A DNA stretch of 64,000 nucleotides from positions 129,160,001 to 129,224,000 of the forward strand of contig NC_091071.1 in NCBI RefSeq assembly GCF_032405125.1, written 5' to 3'. Of the stretch, positions 57,351 through 64,000 are shown piece after piece (the first letter of the stretch is position 1; each line of letters opens with the position of its first letter). The notes under the pieces are model-generated. The model ran no database searches. It was not told the origin of the DNA and worked only from the letters and a program-made list of their open reading frames with translations. The stretch comes from Capricornis sumatraensis. Its lineage: Eukaryota > Chordata > Mammalia > Artiodactyla > Bovidae. Position numbers and translations under genes: made by a program.

Positions 57351-58485
57351 ATCTCCCACAAGAAGGTCAAAACTAACCAATGAAATCCCTGGGCACCATC
57401 CAGGGACAAAGTGGGGGTACTTCCCATGTATTTGTAAGACATCCTCTGCAACATGAAGGAACATAATCTGCATGAACTCTAGTCTCCTCTCTTGGACAGC
57501 TGAGGAGCAGAGCCCTGCAGCACAAGTCGTGGCAGAATAAAGCTGTTGTGGCTGCAGTCTGAGAAACTGCAGACTAGTAAACCCAGACAGCTCAGAAAGC
57601 AGCCATGATGAATCAGCTTTCAAGAGCACAGACATTTATAGGGAAGAGGAAAAAGAGGAACAAAAGGCTGAAAATCTTTCCAGACATAAAAGAAACACAA
57701 TTCTTTAAGGGCTGATTACTTTTTAAAAACAGCATATATTCTACTGCCAAATAATTTGAGATGTTTAAAAGGATGTGGGAAATGCCATAATGCATTCTGT
57801 CAATATCAACAGACACTTAATAAAAATTAGCTCTAACTCCATTTAAGCTCTAGGTAAAGGAATTCAATTATGGAGACTCTGGAGACAGAAACTGTTAAAT
57901 GCAAATATTCTTTTGCTAATAGTTCTATTATGAAAAAATCATTTATACATTACATCATGGTTTTAAAATTACAGTAAATTATGCTGCTGGCCCTTGTCAA
58001 ATTCTTAATGCAAGTCAGGTGCAACTGCCAAAAAAATCCATGGCAGAAACAATATTACTTCCACTTTGGAAATAAAGAAAAAAGTATCTTGGAGAGTGAG
58101 CTCACAGAACTGAATAAGAATCACAACTGCAAGGGAAGTTCTAGGATATGATTCACTTAGAGAGAGTCATGTCATAGTCTTCATGGTCTTAAAAAAGGAA
58201 GTCAGATACAAAAGATCAACATTGCATATAAGAAGTGATCAAATAAAAGGCTGATTTTATGAAGAGTCAGTATTATGTTAATTATTTGCAGGAAAAATTT
58301 CAGTAACAGATGTAAGATTTGGAAAAAAAAAACCTTGCTAAGCAGTTCTAAAGCACTCCCATATAATGCTGTTAATATTACTTCCATAGACTCTTACAAA
58401 ACTGCACAATCCTATACCAACTTGAAGAATTCTACCAGACAGAGGATTTCTTTTCTAGGTAATACTAAGAAAAATCTTGGTATCA
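57351..58485. other. HECW2 intron, nothing recognised
   Basis: Minus-strand frames of 111 and 67 codons occur at 57635-57300 and 57816-57613. The first runs through the MER5A-like end, and neither resembles a known protein. Confidence 0.5.
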
Positions 58486-58629
58486 AACTGCTAAGAAGTC
58501 TGGGTCTTCTTTGATGCTGGGTGTGACACCCAGAACCCGGAATGCTCTGATGACTGGCTCTTGGTCTGTGGTGGAAGGGTGAAGCTCAGCCCAGTTCAGC
58601 ATGGTTCCAGGCTTCTGAACTGGGATGCC
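58486..58629 (-). other. Unidentified 48-codon open frame behind an acceptor-like site
   Basis: Between an upstream TGA (58632-58630) and a downstream TGA (58485-58483), the minus strand is open for 48 codons beginning GIPVQKPGTMLNWAELHPST and ending IKEDPDFLAV. About 35 nt further upstream is TTTATTGTTTTTAG, a fair splice-acceptor match. It lies in a HECW2 intron but is not HECW2 sequence. It could be a fragment of a processed pseudogene, an alternative terminal exon, or chance. I do not recognise the protein. Confidence 0.35.
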
Positions 58630-59236
58630 TCAGAAGCGCATTTCTTTTCTGTTCACTTTCTAAAAACAATAAACGCTATGGTTTTCTTTTTTATAATTCC
58701 CTGTTAATGAATGAGAATAAACTATTAGGCACTAAAATAATTTCTGGAAAACTCTATCTTCTGGAACATAGATCAACAATGGAATTAAGGAAAAACTCAA
58801 AAGTAGCTGGTACAGAGCACAAGCAGGGAAGTCCTAGCATTTTTGCTTTATTCTCTACGAGTAATGAAAGGCCCTCACATCACTGTTTTGACCTTGTTGA
58901 TGATTCTACTTACATACCATTTAAAAAAAAACCAATCATATCTGATTTTTCAAATGTTAGCAAATTAAAAGCAGTTTATTAAAAGAGCAAGGCTGGAGGG
59001 CATGCCAGGGACTGGCATCCTCTGAGAACACCAAACAGAAACACAAAAATAAAACCACCTGCCTATTGTGACAGAGACAGTAGTATTTGGTTCTCCTTCA
59101 GTCTTCGGAATCTTACCCCCCCATCCCCACCCACTAATGAAGAGCTTTCTTCATTTGTATTGTTTGGTTCCTAGATCATCTTTGTGGGGCTGAGCATAGA
59201 GCCCCACAAATATACAGCTAAAACAAGTAGAAAGCT

Positions 59237-59361
59237 GCTGCTGCTACGTCGCTTCAGCCGTGTCTGACTCTGTGCGACCCCATAGATGGCAGCCCATCAG
59301 GCTCCCCTGTCTTTGGGATTTTCCAGGCAAGAACACTGGAGTGGGTTGCCATTTCCTTCTC
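59237..59361 (-). mobile_element. Bov-A SINE with 13-bp TSD
   Basis: Single Bov-A monomer in reverse complement (GCCGTGTCTGACTCTGTGCG, CACTGGAGTGGGTTGCC). Flanks caagtagaaagct at 59224-59236 and 59362-59374 are identical. Confidence 0.95.
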
Positions 59362-59443
59362 CAAGTAGAAAGCTAGGATACTAAAACAAAAGCAAGGATA
59401 AAACTACTTTTCTAAAAACAAGTATAAAGCTAATTCAGAGACT

Positions 59444-59606
59444 ATGAGGGAAAGGAGGGAAGGGAGAGGGCAAAGGAAAGGTGGAAGGAAGACAAGAGGG
59501 AAGGAGGGAGAAGGGGGAGAGAGAGAGACAGAGAGAAACAGGAAAAGAGGAAGTCAGGGAGAAAGGGAGGGAGGGGGAGAGAAGGGAAGAGAAGGATGGA
59601 TATTCG
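59444..59606. repeat. Long polypurine (GA-rich) tract
   Basis: About 160 bp almost without pyrimidines on the plus strand (GGGAAGGGAGAGGGCAAAGG, GGAGAGAGAGAGACAGAGAG). It reads as polypyrimidine in the HECW2 transcript. Open frames of low complexity on both strands here are artefacts of composition. Confidence 0.9.
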
Positions 59607-61089
59607 TGAAAAGAGCTGACAAGACAAGCAAAAGCTGGGATGATAAGACTCTGGAGGGAAACGGGGAAAGAGGGTCCTTAAGAAGCTGCACTGTGTGTTG
59701 GGAGAAATAACTGCCCTCAAGACAGCCTTCAGGAGCGACCCACACGGCTCTTCAGTGTTCTTCGGTCTGGGTACTTCCCTTGAGCATGACCTGGTGCTCT
59801 ACTAGCTCTCAGAGGTTCCAGTTCCAGTCAAGTAATAACAGCTCTGTCTGAAGATGCCCTCAAATACGAAACAGCCTCAAGGTACTGAGGACAGGGAAGC
59901 AGGGAGAGATATAATGTACTGATTAAAAAGTCTCAGCAAACGGTAGCTGAAACAAATTCTCTGATGTTCAACATTATAGCTTTGGTCACGTGGAAAATTC
60001 ACATAAGTGAGCTCATCTCCAACAATATCAGATAAATGAGGTGTTCTTGCATTTAAATTCCTAGAAATGTGCAGCTACAAAAAGTTCTGAAATAAACTTC
60101 TGAGTCCTATATTTGGCATAATAAACCATACGGTAATTGGAAAGGTCTTTTCCTTCTGGCATAACTAAGGTCAGGACTGGCACTATAATGGACCTAGAAA
60201 AACAAACCTTCACATTTCAAAATTTTGACAACTTTAGGTGAACACTATAACAGCTGCAAAAAGCAGTGAGTCAAAGTTTCCAAATCCCTCTCTCCCCTGC
60301 ACTTGAAAAGACATGTAAATGTGCTTGGAATGAGGAAAAGTGTGGAAAGTTTAGCAGGTTCCTAGGCGTTCCGAAAGATCATTAAAATTTATGACTGTCA
60401 TAATTTTCACAATATTATTTCTCACACCACTAAAAGGGATGAAATTCTAGTCATAAGAAAGAGTATAAGACAACTTTCAAAAATCCATTTGAAATGTTTT
60501 CATAAGAACTTCAGGAGTATTGGTCAAAGAAGAGGCTATTTTACTCAAAGAAACAGAGATTCTTCCACAGGGTAAATGAGGCTAGTCTTGCCTTCCTATC
60601 ATGTGGAATTAGTTATAGTTACTTCCGTTGATATCAGGCAGTACATCCCAATTTCAAGATCAAATAAAGCCCAGTGAAAGCGAGTAGGCCAAAATATGGA
60701 GATGATTCTTCCTGAAAATTAAAACCACCACAAACACTGCAAGCAATTTAGATATGTTTGGAAATTGTATAACTCTCAATCTGCTTCCAGAATGCATTTA
60801 TTGCCAACATGAATTACGCATGTACATTTGTGATGCTATATAAAAAGAAGAAACAGTCACCATTTAGAATGTTCATAGTCTCAAGAATGTCAAACTCGTC
60901 ATTGAGAGAATATGCCTTTGTAGGGCCCAGAAGGGACAGAATCTAGAGATCTACCTTTTTCTCTGGGAGGATGGGGCCACAGTAAAGGTCTGGAAAGGAG
61001 AGCTTTGACTGGAATGAGCAATACTCCAAAGAGCTTCATTAATTTAACCATAAAGCATGAAGTGAAGGGACAACACATTTTAACATTTA
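59607..61089. other. HECW2 intron, nothing recognised
   Basis: No exon, RNA gene or confident repeat. Confidence 0.5.
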
Positions 61090-61300
61090 AACATCGAAAA
61101 AGGGATAAACTAACATTTATTGGATGCTTGTCATGTTCTAGGTACCAGGCAAGGTGTTCGTCTCCAGATAACTATGGGAGGTGATTGTTATTATTTCCAT
61201 ATTAAAGAAAAAGAAATTCAAATTCAGGAAAGACAGTAAACTGCCCAAACTCACACACAGTTGGTAAATGACCAAGGCCAGTAACGAATTCCATTAATCT
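61090..61300 (-). mobile_element. MIR SINE (antisense)
   Basis: ACTAACATTTATTGGATGCT, GTACCAGGCAAGGTGTTCG, AAACTGCCCAAACTCACACA and GGTAAATGACCAAGGCCAG follow the MIR complement almost end to end. Confidence 0.8.
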
Positions 61301-61729
61301 TTCTCCTACTCCTTTAACTTCCCCCTAGAGTCATACACTTTTTTCCCCATCCTGTATCGTCAAAACAGGGTCCCTACTTTGTTCTAAAGTTGGCCTGTGC
61401 TTTTGTCTCCAGTGTCCTGCCTTCCCGCAGGCCTGTGCTTGCTAAATGCGGCTGCTTCTTCACCCCATTCAACAAACCACTTTCCTCCCACCCACACTAT
61501 CTGACCTTAACACATACACAAACACTCCACTTCCACATCCTAAAATCCTTCCCTTAATTCTTCTCCTTCTAAGCATTGCCTTATTTTGCTTTATTTTCAC
61601 TTCCATGTTTAATGGAAAGAGTATTTTTTACCCCCTTTTTCTACTTCACATCTCCTATCATCCTGTAACTGGTAACATTCCAGTTTATGACCTATTAATT
61701 CATGGAAACTGCTCTGGGAAATGTCAAAT

Positions 61730-62290
61730 AAAACGTCATGATCTTCAAATCTAATAGCCTCTTCTCAGGCCTCATCCTTCTTGACTCCTCTGAGCACCTG
61801 GCCCTGGGAGCCAGTCCTTCCTCCTTGAAACCTGGCTTCCCTGAAAAGATGTTCCTGATTCTCTTCCAAAATCCACTGATTCTCTCACTTGCATCCTCAG
61901 CCCCTTCTTGGGTATTGGAGCTGCTCATGTCACCGTCCTTTATTTTCTCTTGTTTTCCACTGACCTGTCCTCCCTAGTTCTTCTAATCTACCCTGTGGAC
62001 TGCAACTGCCACCAGCAAACCTGTGTTTCTAATTGCCAACCTCTCCTGAGCTCCAAGACTGTTTCTCCAGCTGTCTCTGGGCATCTCCAGTTGGATGGTC
62101 CAAAGATTCCTCAATAAAACATGTCCCAAATCAGTTTCCTTTAATCCCCTCCCCCCTTCAGTCTAACCTTTTCCCTTTCTTAGTAAATGGCATTACCATC
62201 TGCCAGGCAGTCCATGTGGTGAGGACCTCAGAATCTGTCTTCACTCATCCCCACCTAGACTCAAAGTTCTAGAATCTACGTAGATCCAAC
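61730..62290 (+). mobile_element. L2 LINE fragment (sense), upstream part
   Basis: CTCATCCTTCTTGACTCCTC, CCCCACCTAGACTCAAAG and generally pyrimidine-rich L2-like text. The 77-102 codon frames on both strands here are not supported as genes. Confidence 0.5.
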
Positions 62291-62327
62291 ATAGTCTTTG
62301 AATTAACTTCCTTTTCTCCATCACCAT

Positions 62328-62551
62328 TGCATGCTAAGTCGCTTCAGTCATGTCCAACTCTTTGCGATCCTATGGACTGTAGCCCATCAGGCTCCTCTGT
62401 CCACGGGATTCTCCAGGAAAGGATACTGGAGTGGGTTGCCATCCCCTCCTCCAGGGGATCTTCCTGACCTAGGGATCAAACCCACTTCTCTTACATCTCC
62501 TGCATTCACAGGCAGGTTCTGGTAAAGAACCTAGCGCCACCTGGGAAGCCC
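62328..62551 (-). mobile_element. Bov-tA SINE, full length, inside L2
   Basis: Reverse complement: GCTAAGTCGCTTCAGTCATG, CTGGAGTGGGTTGCCATCCC, GATCTTCCTGACCTAGGGAT, GCGCCACCTGGGAAGCCC. Confidence 0.95.
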
Positions 62552-62559
62552 TACAGTCC

Positions 62560-63185
62560 ATCCCTTTATCGTGTCGCCTGAATTAATGCAACAGCTTCCC
62601 AGATGGATTCTCTAACTCTAGTCTCTCATATTCTAATACATTCTGCGCATGGCCACCAAACTGAACTTTGTAAAGCCAGTTCTGCTCTTCTGTTTGTAAA
62701 TTTTCAGTGGTTCCACATGGAGTACAAAATGAGGCTTCAGTAACCAACCAACTCTAGCCTATTTTCCCAACCTGACCTCTGAGAACTTGCCTTCACTTGT
62801 ATGTATTAATTTGTCCTAAACTGCTTTATGTTTCTGTGGTTTAGCTTTTGCTACTTCTTTACTTACAATGTCCTCGTTCTTTTGGACCACCTGGTAAAAT
62901 CCTATTCATCATTCTTCAAGGCTTCCCTTCACACCTGTTGTATTCACCTTTCCCTAAACTCCCCACCCCCACACCTTGAAGGAAGAATCATTCCCACATC
63001 TGTGTTCCCAATACATCTCTTCATTACAGGACTAACCACAGAGCTTTCAGTCACTTGTTGACTCATTGCCCCATCACGAATTTTCAAAGGCAGAGACGGT
63101 ACTATTCATCTTTGTAGCACCAGGGTCTAATTCAGTGCTTGGATCATAGCTGGATGCTCATTATCTCTGTTAAATGAACAAATTA
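62560..63185 (+). mobile_element. L2 LINE 3' part (sense)
   Basis: CCTATTCATCATTCTTCAAG, GGCTTCCCTTCACACC, GGCAGAGACGGTACTATTC, CAGTGCTTGGATCATAGCTG, GATGCTCATTATCTCTGTTA are the eroded L2 3' end, running to its AATGAACAAATT terminus. Confidence 0.8.
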
Positions 63186-64000
63186 ATAGACCTTTTCCTG
63201 TTTATGGTATTCAGTTAGTCCGTAGCTTCATTATGATACCAATATATGAAAACAAAAGTTATATGTCAAAGAACACAAAGCAACTTTTGTGACACAGACA
63301 GAGTTTGGATTTCTATTAAAACAGTTTTAAATTCTGATAGCTGCTATGGTGTGAACAACATATAGCTTATAATAAGGATAAATATAGCTGATGTTTCGTC
63401 AACATCATGACTACTTTCCTTAAAAAAATACTCATTTACTAAGCTGCATTATCTACTTTTTATTCGTTCATTCATTCATTCTTCTGTTTACATCATACCT
63501 CTTTCAAAAAGAATTTAAACTTAAATTTTTTAGTTTATTTCATTTATCAACATGTTCTACCTGCCCATGAATCTCTGGTCTTCCTATCTAATGCAATTAG
63601 TGAGTACTGAAGGGAAAAAAATTATCTAAGACCATTAAACTGGCTAATTTTAATTCTGTATTATTTCTTGAAACTGGAGATTTCTTTTTATTATTCACTG
63701 AATCAATCTCCTAACTAGAATTTTTTAAATCCAAAAAGCTAACACAGTATTTTGTGCTCAATATTTTCTAAGACATAGTAGACGCCACATGACATAACAA
63801 AAGTAAATTCTGCATCAGTGTATTTCATACTGTTAATATTTATCCTCCTATTTTGGAATGTCATTATCTTCCTGTCAAAATGTTTCCCCATGGAAACAAG
63901 CCATTTTCAGAGACAGGAAGTGCCCCAGAAACCCGTGTTAACACTACAGATGTCCCCAAAGTGTTCCCTTACTGTCCTTTATGAGGACAGAACATTTGAC
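63186..64000. other. HECW2 intron, nothing recognised
   Basis: AT-rich. A short (ATTC) run lies at about 63463-63481. No HECW2 exon found up to the window edge. Confidence 0.5.

Noticed and set aside
58486..58629. The 48-codon frame as a HECW2 exon
   Set aside because: No HECW2 similarity, no donor on the 3' side, and stops on both sides; kept only as an open question.
59444..59710. Charged low-complexity protein encoded by the polypurine tract
   Set aside because: Frames of 60-90 codons on both strands are expected from stop-poor GA/CT composition.
61695..61928. Minus-strand 77-codon frame as an upstream exon or small gene
   Set aside because: Lies within L2-like sequence, no splice borders and no similarity to HECW2.

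Overview
This is ruminant nuclear DNA, almost certainly cattle or a close relative. The evidence is direct: it is packed with BovB (RTE-type) LINEs, tRNA-derived Bov-tA/BOV-A2 SINEs, a ruminant-type L1 3' end, a ruminant mariner and mariner-derived hairpins, over older mammalian layers (MIR, L2, MLT1, MER2-like and MER5A-like elements). Nothing bacterial, plasmid or phage-like was seen: no operons, CRISPR array or rRNA/tRNA genes.

One protein-coding gene is supported: the 3' part of HECW2 (NEDL2), a HECT-type E3 ubiquitin ligase, transcribed on the minus strand. Ten consecutive coding exons can be read by eye between 54513 and 11759. All have GT/AG borders, all intron phases join without correction, and together they give 395 complete codons plus a stop. 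Counting back from the stop against the known 1572-residue human protein places the catalytic cysteine exactly at Cys1540. It also puts the residues I recall as human disease sites (Arg1191, Phe1193, Arg1330, Glu1445) at matching amino acids, so the exon set is complete and free of indels from residue 1177 to the end. The N-terminal two thirds (C2 and WW domains) lie beyond 64000.

Layout. 1-9.1 kb: flank or distal 3' UTR, with a head-to-head BovB pair, a SINE with a clean target-site duplication, a nearly complete dead mariner and a SINE/L2 mix. 9.1-11.76 kb: repeat-poor sequence that probably holds the HECW2 3' UTR. 11.76-11.87 kb: terminal exon with the active-site cysteine. 11.87-30.76 kb: an 18.9-kb last intron that is the repeat sink of the window (tail-to-tail BovB inverted repeat, BovB nested in a SINE, MLT1, L1, L2, MER2-like element). 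30.76-54.51 kb: nine more exons building the HECT domain. 54.5-64 kb: one further, incomplete intron with MIR, L2, SINE and a long polypurine tract.

No previously undescribed multi-gene system was found. The points most worth a second look are regulatory or structural: two competing splice acceptors 10 nt apart before the penultimate exon, an immediate in-frame stop if the last intron is retained, a G-quadruplex motif in the sense strand of an intron, inverted SINE pairs around HECT exons, the BovB inverted repeat, a mariner-derived hairpin, and an unexplained 48-codon antisense frame behind a splice-acceptor-like site.
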